Below the pieces are notes generated by a model. The model made no database searches. It saw only the letters and a program-made list of their open reading frames with translations, and was not told the origin of the DNA. This document shows, piece by piece, positions 1-6,916 of a stretch of 51,241 nucleotides of DNA; the first letter of the stretch is position 1; every line of letters begins with the position of its first letter. The stretch spans positions 1 to 51,241 of the forward strand of contig JAEUII010000173.1 of the NCBI GenBank assembly GCA_016795145.1. The letters are read 5' to 3'. This stretch comes from Planctomycetaceae bacterium (GTDB taxonomy: Bacteria; Planctomycetota; Planctomycetia; Planctomycetales; Planctomycetaceae). The position numbers and the translations under genes are program-made.

Positions 1-75
1 CATTTCGAATGCGAGACGATCGGGAATTGGCCGATCACGCGCCGTAGCAAGTTTCTGTTACCGAAGGGGATGTCG

Positions 76-1422
76 ATGTTCGTTCCTCAAAGATCCTTGT
101 CACGACGCACAGTGCTTCGAGGCGCCGGAGTAGCGTTTGCACTGCCGTTGCTGGATGCCATGATTCCTGCGCTGATGGCTCAGGATCGCACGCCTGCAAA
201 TCCTGCAAAGCTGCGACGACTTGGGTTTGTCTATATTCCGATGGGCTGTGACCACAGCCGCTGGACGCCGGCGCCGGATGAAAAGCTGGAACAGCTCACA
301 CCGATTCTCAGTCCTTTTGAACCAGTGAAGAATCAGATCTCTGTCCTGAGCCACCTCGAGCTGAAGAACGCCTGGCCGGGGACACACGCCACCTCCAACG
401 CATCATTTCTCAGTGCGGCTCGGGCACGAAGGACGGAGAGCAACGACTACTACCTGGGCACAACCGTCGATCAGATTGCTGCGAGTCAACTGGGGAAGGA
501 CACGCCGATTCCGTCGCTGGAACTTTCCATGGATCTGATTGCCGCCGTTGGGCAGTGTGACAACGGATATGCGTGTGTGTATCAGAACTGTCTCTCGTGG
601 TCCTCGCCAACAACGCCACTACCACCGGAAGCCAATCCGCGAGTCGTCTTCGAACAGCTGTTCGGTGAAGGCGGAAGTGCCGCGGATCGGAAATCGGCTT
701 TGCGAAGGCGAGCCAGCCTGCTGGATTCAGTCAATGATGAGTTCACCCGGCTGAAGAAATCTCTGGGGCCGGAAGATCAGCAGCGCATTGAGGAATATCA
801 GGAAGCTGTTCGCGATGTTGAGCGGCGCATTCAGAAGGCGGAGCAGTCGGCTGGAGATCAGTTGCCGGATGTGGAACGTCCCGTCGGAGTTCCCGCGAGC
901 TACCGAGATCATGCGCGGCTCATGTTCGATTTGCAGAAGCTGGCCTTGCAGGGTGACATGACGCGAGTCGTCACGTTTCAAATGGCCAGAGAGACCAGCA
1001 ATCGAACATATCCGGAAATCGGAGTGAACGAAGCGCATCATCCTCTGACGCATCATGGCAATGATCCAGAGATGATTGCGAAGATGGCGGAGATCAATCG
1101 ATTTCACGTGTCGCTGTTTTCTGAGTTTCTGCAAGTGCTTGGGAAGACACCCGAGGCCGGCGGAACACTGCTCGACAACGTGCTGTATCTGTACGGCAGC
1201 GGAATGGGCAATCCGAATCTTCATGATCACACGAACCTGCCCATCGTTGTTGCCGGAGGCGCGGCCGGGGCGTTTCGAGGTGGCCGACATGTCACGTTTC
1301 AGAACTCAACACCTCTGGCGAATCTGCACCTGACGCTGCTGGATCGCGTTGGCATTCCGATGGAACAATTTGCTGACAGTACCGGACGATTTGATGAACT
1401 CTTTGGACCTGTTTCACTCTGA
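76..1422 (+). CDS. DUF1552 domain protein, Tat-exported
   Basis: Exported protein of the DUF1552 family, which is common in Planctomycetes and usually encoded beside DUF1592/cytochrome-type proteins; the biochemical role is unknown. The N-terminus carries a twin-arginine motif (SRRTVLRGAG, about residues 9-18) followed by a hydrophobic stretch, so export by Tat is likely. Family-like segments include YIPMGCDHSRW near residue 55 and a C-terminal LYGSGMGNPNLHDH block. The frame is open to the left edge of the window, so the true start could lie outside. I chose the ATG at 76 because GAAGGGG at 63-69 sits 6 nt upstream; the ATG at 70 directly abuts that motif and is less likely. About 448 residues, normal for the family. 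The 23 upstream codons do not look like a signal peptide. Confidence 0.85.
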   Translation: MFVPQRSLSRRTVLRGAGVAFALPLLDAMIPALMAQDRTPANPAKLRRLGFVYIPMGCDHSRWTPAPDEKLEQLTPILSPFEPVKNQISVLSHLELKNAWPGTHATSNASFLSAARARRTESNDYYLGTTVDQIAASQLGKDTPIPSLELSMDLIAAVGQCDNGYACVYQNCLSWSSPTTPLPPEANPRVVFEQLFGEGGSAADRKSALRRRASLLDSVNDEFTRLKKSLGPEDQQRIEEYQEAVRDVERRIQKAEQSAGDQLPDVERPVGVPASYRDHARLMFDLQKLALQGDMTRVVTFQMARETSNRTYPEIGVNEAHHPLTHHGNDPEMIAKMAEINRFHVSLFSEFLQVLGKTPEAGGTLLDNVLYLYGSGMGNPNLHDHTNLPIVVAGGAAGAFRGGRHVTFQNSTPLANLHLTLLDRVGIPMEQFADSTGRFDELFGPVSL

Positions 1423-1484
1423 AAAAGGATACGAAATGCGATTGTCGGGCCAGTCGTTTGTCACATCAACAATTTGGGTTGAAC

Positions 1485-1551
1485 CGTCATTCCCGCGCAG
1501 GCGGGAACCCAGAACGTTGAATACTGGGTTCCCGCCTGCGCGGGAATGACG
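1485..1551. repeat. REP-like palindrome (two 28-bp arms)
   Basis: The 348-bp gap between the DUF1552 and ankyrin genes holds a near-perfect inverted repeat: arms 1485-1512 and 1524-1551, each 28 bp, around an 11-nt centre. Each arm contains CGTCATTCCCGCGCAGG and GGGAACCCAG. A second full copy lies at 24953-25017, and single or decayed arms lie near 9292, 10214, 41877 and 42161. The flank TTTGGGTTGAA is also shared with the 24953 copy. No other gene or clear terminator is visible in this gap. Confidence 0.9.
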
Positions 1552-1770
1552 AACCCCTTTTCGTTGTTCTGACGGAGCACTGGCGGCAGGGCGCAAGTCA
1601 ATGACCTCGGAGATGTCGCAAAACTAGTCAGCGGGAATGACGAACCTATCCGGTGATATGTTTGCGTTGGTTGTTCGACACCGGACGGCTCGCGCCGTTC
1701 CGCTACAACGTTGCAACCATTGGCCGGAATGTTCCGGTATGACATGATGATACCAGGTTGAGAATTCGTT

Positions 1771-3342
1771 ATGAGCTTGAAATATCTGACTCACAAAGTG
1801 CTTCATTCACTGCACGGATTCGGACCGATGCAGCGGTGTATGTTCGCCGTTGTTATGAGTGTGAGTGCGTGGGTCGGGGCTTCCGATTGCTGTTTCGCCT
1901 GGAGCCTTCAGGCGACCGATGATGTTGCGGCTGTCGCAGCTGCGGCGGAAGCGGAAGACGCTGCGGAGGTTCAGCGACTCCTTGGTGTCGGCGCTGACGT
2001 GAATGCCGCGCAGGTGGATGGAATGACGGCGCTTCATTGGGCGGTTTCGCGAAGCAACGCCGCTATGACTCGCACACTTCTGGATGCCGGAGCCGACGTC
2101 CACGCGGCAACCATGTACGGCGTTCGTCCTCTTTCGCTGGCGTGTGAAAATGGATCGCCCGAGATTGTGCGGATGCTGCTTGAGAAGAAGGCTGGCGTTG
2201 AAGATCGACTGACCGGCGGTGCGACTCCGCTGATGACGGCATCTCGCACTGGAAATGCCGAGGTCGTGCGACTGTTGATCGATGCTGGAGCGGACGTGAA
2301 TGCTCGTGAGCAGCATCAGCAAACCGCCATCATGTGGGCTGCAGCGGAAGGGCACACAGATGTTGTTCGGCAATTGATGGACGCGGGTGCTGACATGCGT
2401 GCTTCATTGCCATCCGGCTGGACACCTTTGTTCTTTGCTGTGCGAGAAGGGCGGACGGACACGGTTCGATTCCTGGTCCAGCAGGGGCTTGATGTGAATG
2501 CTCCGATGACCGGCGAGAAACGCAAGCGGGGCCCCAATCCACTTCTGCTGGCTGTGCAGAATGGTCACTTTGAAACGGCGGTTGCATTGCTGGAAGCCGG
2601 AGCGGACGCGAATGCTCAACCGACAGGGCAGGGTGCTCTTCATGCGATCGTGAGTGTTCGCAGGCCGATTCGAGGAGACGGCGATCCTCCTCCGGTTGGT
2701 TCCGGGAAACTGGGATCACTTGAGTTTGTTCGGCGGTTGATCGAACAAGGCGGCAACGTCGATCTTCGCCTGGAAAAAGGGCAGAAAGGCTTTGCGGACT
2801 TCACGACCACGGGAGCCACGGCCTTTGTTCTGGCTTCGCAGACTGGTGATCTTCCGCTGCTGAAGCTTCTGCTGGAACTGGGAGCCGATCCGAAGATTCC
2901 CAACGCGGATGGATCAACCGCGATGCTGGCCGCCGCTGGTGTTGGTGATCTTGGAAGTGGGTTGGAAGCAGCGGGGACGGAATCTGAAGCGATCGAAGTG
3001 ATCCGACTGTTGCTCGCACAGGGACTGGATCTCAACGTCGTGGATGACAATGGAGAGACTGTTGTTCATGGTGCTGCCTACCAGAACTGGCCCGAGCTGA
3101 TTCGGTTTCTTGTCGCCCAGGGGGCTCGGATTGACGTCTGGAATACGCCGAATCGCTGGGGATGGACTCCGCTGATCATTGCTCACGGTTATCGCGAAGG
3201 AAACTTCCGCCCGGACGCTGCGACGATCCGATGTATTGAAGACATCATGAAGGCTGCGAACGTGCCTGTGCCTGAAGATCCGGGTCGAGATGTCGAAGCG
3301 AACCAGCAGAGTTGGGACAAGAAGCCGCCGAAGAAGAAGTGA
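1771..3342 (+). CDS. Secreted ankyrin-repeat protein
   Basis: A 523-residue protein made almost entirely of ankyrin repeats, probably a periplasmic or exported protein-binding scaffold. A hydrophobic segment near residues 22-44 resembles a signal peptide; a start at the internal ATG at 1828 (residue 20) would give a more compact signal and cannot be excluded. Roughly ten or eleven repeats run from about residue 47 to 490. Typical pieces are MTALHWAVSRSN, LLIDAGADVNA and LLELGADPKIP. Two longer inserts break the repeat spacing, near residues 245-260 and 290-345. The C-terminus is lysine-rich (DKKPPKKK). Ankyrin proteins downstream of DUF1552/DUF1592 genes are a recurrent planctomycete arrangement, so association with the upstream gene is plausible, although 348 bp and a palindrome separate them. 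The partner is unknown. Confidence 0.88.
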   Translation: MSLKYLTHKVLHSLHGFGPMQRCMFAVVMSVSAWVGASDCCFAWSLQATDDVAAVAAAAEAEDAAEVQRLLGVGADVNAAQVDGMTALHWAVSRSNAAMTRTLLDAGADVHAATMYGVRPLSLACENGSPEIVRMLLEKKAGVEDRLTGGATPLMTASRTGNAEVVRLLIDAGADVNAREQHQQTAIMWAAAEGHTDVVRQLMDAGADMRASLPSGWTPLFFAVREGRTDTVRFLVQQGLDVNAPMTGEKRKRGPNPLLLAVQNGHFETAVALLEAGADANAQPTGQGALHAIVSVRRPIRGDGDPPPVGSGKLGSLEFVRRLIEQGGNVDLRLEKGQKGFADFTTTGATAFVLASQTGDLPLLKLLLELGADPKIPNADGSTAMLAAAGVGDLGSGLEAAGTESEAIEVIRLLLAQGLDLNVVDDNGETVVHGAAYQNWPELIRFLVAQGARIDVWNTPNRWGWTPLIIAHGYREGNFRPDAATIRCIEDIMKAANVPVPEDPGRDVEANQQSWDKKPPKKK

Positions 3343-3374
3343 CCCTTCTCCGCCTAAGTCACTCACAATCGCGG

Positions 3375-3618
3375 CCCGCCCCCGAGCTTGCTGGCGCTCG
3401 CTCGACCCCTCCCTAACTGGAGTTTGGGTGGGGATGAGGAAAGCGGAGGGCGGAAAGCGGAAAGCCGATTCAGTCGCGGCGCGGGGGAACGATTGAGGAC
3501 AATCGTTTTACACTTGGCACAAGCTGAACACTGAAAACTGAACACCAGAACGCGGCCCACCCCCGAGCTTGCTGGCGCTCGCTCGACCCCTCCCTAACCT
3601 TCGGTTTGGGTGGGGAGG
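3375..3618 (+). repeat. Composite dispersed repeat, copy 1
   Basis: About 245 bp made of hairpin module A (3375-3434), a purine-rich GGAAAGCGGAGGGCGG tract, a small hairpin with stem CGATTG/CAATCG followed by T residues (about 3490-3509), a CTGAACACTGAAAACTGA tract, and a second module A (3556-3618). Module A begins with CCC(A/G)CCCCCGAGCTTGCTGG and ends with GGTTTGGGTGGGGA or a close variant. The same order of parts recurs at 47228-47472. It fills the gap between the ankyrin gene and the convergent ygiD gene; no gene is seen here. Confidence 0.85.
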
Positions 3619-3654
3619 TATAAGGGACATTGCGCGAATGCCAGAACCAGGCTG

Positions 3655-4548
3655 TCAGCCCGATACACTCGGATCGTGTTCAATCTTTACCGACGTCATC
3701 GAGATGGAACCCATCACCGACTGTTCATTAAACAGGCTGACTCGATCAAATTTTGTTTGAAGGCCGAGGGAATACAGTAACGGGTAGTAATGATCGGGAG
3801 TTGGAACGGAAAGCGTTGCTTCTCTGCCAAGTTTTCCGTAGTCGATGATCGATTGGTGATCCTGCTTTTGGATGAGTGATTTCAGCTTGTCATCAAAGGC
3901 AATGGCCCAGTCGAATCCTTTGTCAGCAAGGCGAGGATTCAGCATTCCGAGATTGTGAACGATGTTGCCACTGCCGATGATCAGGACGCCTCGTTTGCGA
4001 AGGCCTGTCAGCTTCTGACCCAGCTCGTAGTGCCATTGGGCGGGCTGATCATAGTCGATGCTGAATTCCAGAACGGGCACGTCTGTGTTCGGGAACACAG
4101 GCAGAAGAATGGACCAGGCACCATGGTCCAGTCCCCACTTTTGATCGAGTCCAACAGTCGGTTCTGAAATGCTGCTGGAAATCGCCTGAGCAATCTCGGT
4201 TGAACCAGACACAGGATAAGTGGCTTCGGTAAGTTCCTTCGGGAAGCCGCGAAAGTCATGAATCGTCCGTGGCTTTGGCATGGCCGTGACCCACGTGCCT
4301 TTGGTCAGCCAGTGTGCGGAGACGCAGAGAATGGCTTTTGGCTTGGGAACATTCTTCATCGCCTCCTTCCAGCCTCGAGTCACCGCGTTGTCTTCGATGG
4401 CATTCATGGGGCTGCCATGCCCGATGAAGAACGCCGGCATCATGGTGTCCTGTTCGGGCAGACTGTCTTCCATCGCCTTCAGGGACTGAGACAAAGACAT
4501 TGCTCCGGCCGCTGTTGCCATCGTCATTATGAAACCTCTGCGATTCAT
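3655..4548 (-). CDS. ygiD: Extradiol ring-cleavage dioxygenase, DODA/YgiD type
   Basis: Class III (LigB-like) extradiol dioxygenase of the DODA/YgiD group, which opens catecholic rings such as 4,5-DOPA using one non-haem metal ion. Family-type metal or active-site histidines are visible: FFIGHGSPMNA (about residues 41-51), CVSAHW (about 75-80), a DHG motif (QKWGLDHGAW) and IIGSGNIVHNLG. The length, 297 residues, is slightly above the cytoplasmic family because of an N-terminal extension (NRRGFIMTMATAAGAMS) that looks like a Tat-type signal; export is an inference. The start is supported by AAGGA 7 nt upstream on the minus strand. The gene stands alone, convergent with the ankyrin gene and divergent from the FGE-like gene. 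The substrate cannot be read from the sequence. Confidence 0.9.
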   Translation of the reverse strand: MNRRGFIMTMATAAGAMSLSQSLKAMEDSLPEQDTMMPAFFIGHGSPMNAIEDNAVTRGWKEAMKNVPKPKAILCVSAHWLTKGTWVTAMPKPRTIHDFRGFPKELTEATYPVSGSTEIAQAISSSISEPTVGLDQKWGLDHGAWSILLPVFPNTDVPVLEFSIDYDQPAQWHYELGQKLTGLRKRGVLIIGSGNIVHNLGMLNPRLADKGFDWAIAFDDKLKSLIQKQDHQSIIDYGKLGREATLSVPTPDHYYPLLYSLGLQTKFDRVSLFNEQSVMGSISMTSVKIEHDPSVSG

Positions 4549-4701
4549 GAGGGGATCCTTCCTGGGCCCGGACTCTTCATTAACGGGAACTCATCAAAGG
4601 CACCATTGAGCTTTCCGGACGGATACTATCATCCCGCGTCCTGAAGATTTGCAGCATCCTGGTCCAAGGGCCGAGATTCTTTGGGAACTGCAATTCCTCG
4701 G

Positions 4702-4726
4702 CCCCATCCCCGTGATGGGGTTTTTT
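4702..4726 (+). terminator. Orphan rho-independent terminator with alternative stem
   Basis: The stem CCCCATC (4702-4708) and GATGGGG (4714-4720) encloses a 5-nt loop and is followed by six T residues (4721-4726), a good intrinsic terminator on the plus strand only. Upstream, GGGCCGAG (4668-4675) can pair perfectly with CTCGGCCC (4697-4704), which overlaps the terminator stem; the two structures exclude each other. No plus-strand gene ends here, because ygiD runs away to the left. It may end a small RNA or attenuate the FGE-like gene downstream. The rest of 4549-4983 shows no gene. Confidence 0.7.
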
Positions 4727-4983
4727 ATTGGCTGCGACGTTCCGACAGTTCGAGTCTCAAGATTCCTGTTCATTACCACAGTGTGAACCAGTTCACACTT
4801 CGCGCCATGTGTTGAACGGCAGATAATGAACGTGCAGAGTTCTGGTGGATGTAGGTGGTTGAGCATCAGCTCGCCGGCAAGTGCCAGTCTGCAAGGATGG
4901 AGTCTCGGATGCAACGGCAGCTCACTGAATCTCATGATGGAACCAGTTGTTCAGACTGTGGACCGGTGGCATCCGCCTGGCTG

Positions 4984-5916
4984 ATGTTGAATCGCTGCTT
5001 TGGTTACGCGTTGCCTTTCGTGCTCGTTCTAAGTGGCTGCGCGCAGGAGAAGACGTCAGACAAATCATCGTCCGTTGATTTCGTCGATGTGATGCCTGGT
5101 GAGTTCCTGATGGGGGCGGCTGATTCTGAGGGGCTGGGGCAGTATGGTGCTTCCGAAGTGCCGCAACATCGCGTTCAGCTCACTCGGCCATTTCGTATCA
5201 GTCGCTGTGAGATCACTGTCGGACAGTTTCGAAAGTTCGTGGACACGACAGGCTACGTGACGGAAGCCGAGGAGACCGGGCAGGGTTGCAATGGGCTGAA
5301 TACTGAAACAGGTAACGTCGAAAAGCTGCCCACAAGAATCTGGCGTACTCCGGGGTTTGAGCAAACGGATCAGCATCCAGTCGTCTGTGTCAGCCATCGC
5401 GATGCGGTTCGTTTTTGTGAGTGGCTGAGCGGTGAACTCAAGGGAACCGTTCGTCTTCCGACCGAGGCGGAATGGGAATACTGCTGTCGGGCTGGAACGG
5501 CCAGTCGATACTCTTCCGGGGACGAACCGGAGACTCTGAACGGAGTTGCAAACTGCGGTGACCGTGCTCTGGCGGCGAAGATTGCAGCGTTCGATTCAAC
5601 CGCTGCTGGCTGGGATGACAAGTATCCATTCACTGCTCCGGTGGGGAGTTTTGCTCCGAACAAACTTGGTCTGCATGACATGCACGGCAATGTGGGTGAA
5701 TGGTGTGCCGACTGGTTCGATGCAGAATACTACGTTCGGTCTGAAGTGATGAATCCAGCAGGCCCTGGCGAGTCCGACGTGACGCCGATGTCCTGGCACG
5801 TCATCCGCGGCGGCAGCTGGTACAACGCTCCAATCAGCCTCCGATCCTCCGGCCGTCACGACGGCGTTCCAACGGAAGCGAGTACTACAAATGGCTTTCG
5901 AGTGGTGATGGAGTGA
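4984..5916 (+). CDS. FGE-sulfatase (SUMF1)-like lipoprotein
   Basis: Member of the formylglycine-generating-enzyme-like family (C-type-lectin-related fold). Motifs run in order: MPGEFLMGAAD, ISRCEITVGQFRKFV, LPTEAEWEYCCRAG, GLHDMHGNVGEWCADW, and the C-terminal IRGGSWYN ... NGFRVV. I set the start at the internal ATG at 4984 because it gives a compact lipoprotein signal with lipobox LSGC (Cys19). The frame stays open to 4855, and the ATG at 4909 has a GGAG 6 nt upstream, so a longer form is possible. True FGEs have an active-site cysteine pair near the C-terminal RGGS/RC region; here that stretch reads GGSWYNAPISLRSSGRHDG, without cysteine. A sulfatase-activating role is therefore unlikely; a binding or other role is more likely. 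No sulfatase gene is adjacent. Confidence 0.85.
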   Translation: MLNRCFGYALPFVLVLSGCAQEKTSDKSSSVDFVDVMPGEFLMGAADSEGLGQYGASEVPQHRVQLTRPFRISRCEITVGQFRKFVDTTGYVTEAEETGQGCNGLNTETGNVEKLPTRIWRTPGFEQTDQHPVVCVSHRDAVRFCEWLSGELKGTVRLPTEAEWEYCCRAGTASRYSSGDEPETLNGVANCGDRALAAKIAAFDSTAAGWDDKYPFTAPVGSFAPNKLGLHDMHGNVGEWCADWFDAEYYVRSEVMNPAGPGESDVTPMSWHVIRGGSWYNAPISLRSSGRHDGVPTEASTTNGFRVVME

Positions 5917-5940
5917 TGAACTGAGGAAGCAAGCGAGCTA

Positions 5941-6245
5941 AACCGCAGATGAACGCAGATTTTCGCGGATGAGCCGCAGGATTGGCGTGCTTGTGTTTTG
6001 CGATTATCCGCGTCCATCAGCGTGTATCTGCGGTTTGACACTTGAGTTTGAATTGAACCGCAGATGAACGCAGATTTTCGCGGATGAGTCGCAGGATTGG
6101 CGTGCTTGTGTTTTGCGATTATCCGCGTCCATCAGCGTGTATCTGCGGTTTGAAACTTGAGTTTGAATTGAACCGCAGATGAACGCAGATTTTCGCAGAT
6201 AGAGCGGAGGTTGGGTGTAGGTGTTTTCTTAGTGCGGTCTTTGCA
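5941..6245 (+). repeat. 115-bp hairpin repeat array, left part
   Basis: Two near-identical 115-bp units (5941-6055 and 6056-6170) and a third that diverges after about 45 bp (from 6171). Each unit is itself an imperfect palindrome: AACCGCAGAT pairs with ATCTGCGGTT, then ACGC with GCGT, then CGCGGAT with ATCCGCG, around a variable-looking loop, followed by a tail ending GAGTTTGAATTG. Units differ by single substitutions. The array resumes on the other side of the GxxExxY gene at 6707. This is not CRISPR: the units abut with no unique spacers. Confidence 0.92.
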
Positions 6246-6317
6246 TACGCGTTGAGATTGGCGGAAAAGCTGATACGCTGCGCACTCACGTCTCCAACAA
6301 CTTTTGAGTGCTACAAC

Positions 6318-6707
6318 ATGACAAACTTCCTGTTCAGGGACGAGACCCATCAGATCATCGGCTGCGCCATGGAAGTGCTGAATGGCATTGGCCATGGATT
6401 CCACGAGAAGATCTATGAGAATGCGCTCGTCGTAGCATTTGAAGTTCGTGGCATGCCCTACATGCAGCAAAGGTCATTCGAGCTTGTCTTTAAGGGAAGA
6501 ACTGTGGGCACGTTTGTGCCTGACCTGATTTGCTTCGGTGAGATTATCGTCGATACCAAGACGATTGATTCGATCACTGATCAAGAGCGAGGCAAGATGA
6601 TCAACTATCTGAAGGTAACTGGTCTTCAGGTGGGGCTGATCATCAACTTCAAGCATCGAAATCTGGAATGGGAGCGAATTGTGCTGTCACGGGATCTTGG
6701 GAATTGA
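6318..6707 (+). CDS. GxxExxY family protein (PD-(D/E)XK nuclease-like)
   Basis: A 129-residue protein with the family signature GHGFHEKIYENAL (about residues 25-37), in which Gly, Glu and Tyr keep the GxxExxY spacing. It continues with FVPDLICFGEIIVDTKTID, where VPD and DTK fit a PD-(D/E)XK metal-binding core, so a nuclease-type fold is likely; activity is unproven. I chose the ATG at 6318 because residues from MTNFLFRDETHQ onward match the family start; the longer frame from 6252 adds unlikely sequence. No strong ribosome-binding site is visible. The gene sits inside a 115-bp hairpin-repeat array, and its TGA stop (6705-6707) overlaps the junction where the next unit begins. These proteins are widespread, often multicopy and of unknown function. 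Confidence 0.85.
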   Translation: MTNFLFRDETHQIIGCAMEVLNGIGHGFHEKIYENALVVAFEVRGMPYMQQRSFELVFKGRTVGTFVPDLICFGEIIVDTKTIDSITDQERGKMINYLKVTGLQVGLIINFKHRNLEWERIVLSRDLGN

Positions 6708-6880
6708 ACCGCAGATGAACGCAGATTTTCGCGGATGAGTCGCAGGTTTGGTGTGCTTGTGTTTTTGCGATTATCCGCGTCCATCAGCGTGGATCTGCGG
6801 TTGAAACTTGAGTTTGAATTGAACCGCGGATGAACGCAGATTCTCGCAGATGAATCACAGGGTTGGGTAAGCGTGGATGG
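6707..6880 (+). repeat. 115-bp hairpin repeat array, right part
   Basis: A full unit (6707-6821) of the same hairpin repeat as at 5941, then a truncated unit (6822 to about 6880) that keeps only the left arm (AACCGCGGATGAACGCAG) and decays. It fills the gap between the GxxExxY gene and the convergent cytochrome/monooxygenase gene. Confidence 0.9.
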
Positions 6881-6916
6881 GGCGGACTGCGTGAAAGCGT
6901 AGTACTTTCTCTTCAC

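Noticed and set aside
4594..4935. 113-codon minus-strand frame over the orphan terminator
   Set aside because: No ribosome-binding site or domain; it is better explained by the antisense of the leader region and repeat-free gap.
5941..6880. Possible CRISPR array
   Set aside because: Units are 115 bp, directly adjoining and nearly identical with no unique spacers, and no cas genes are present.
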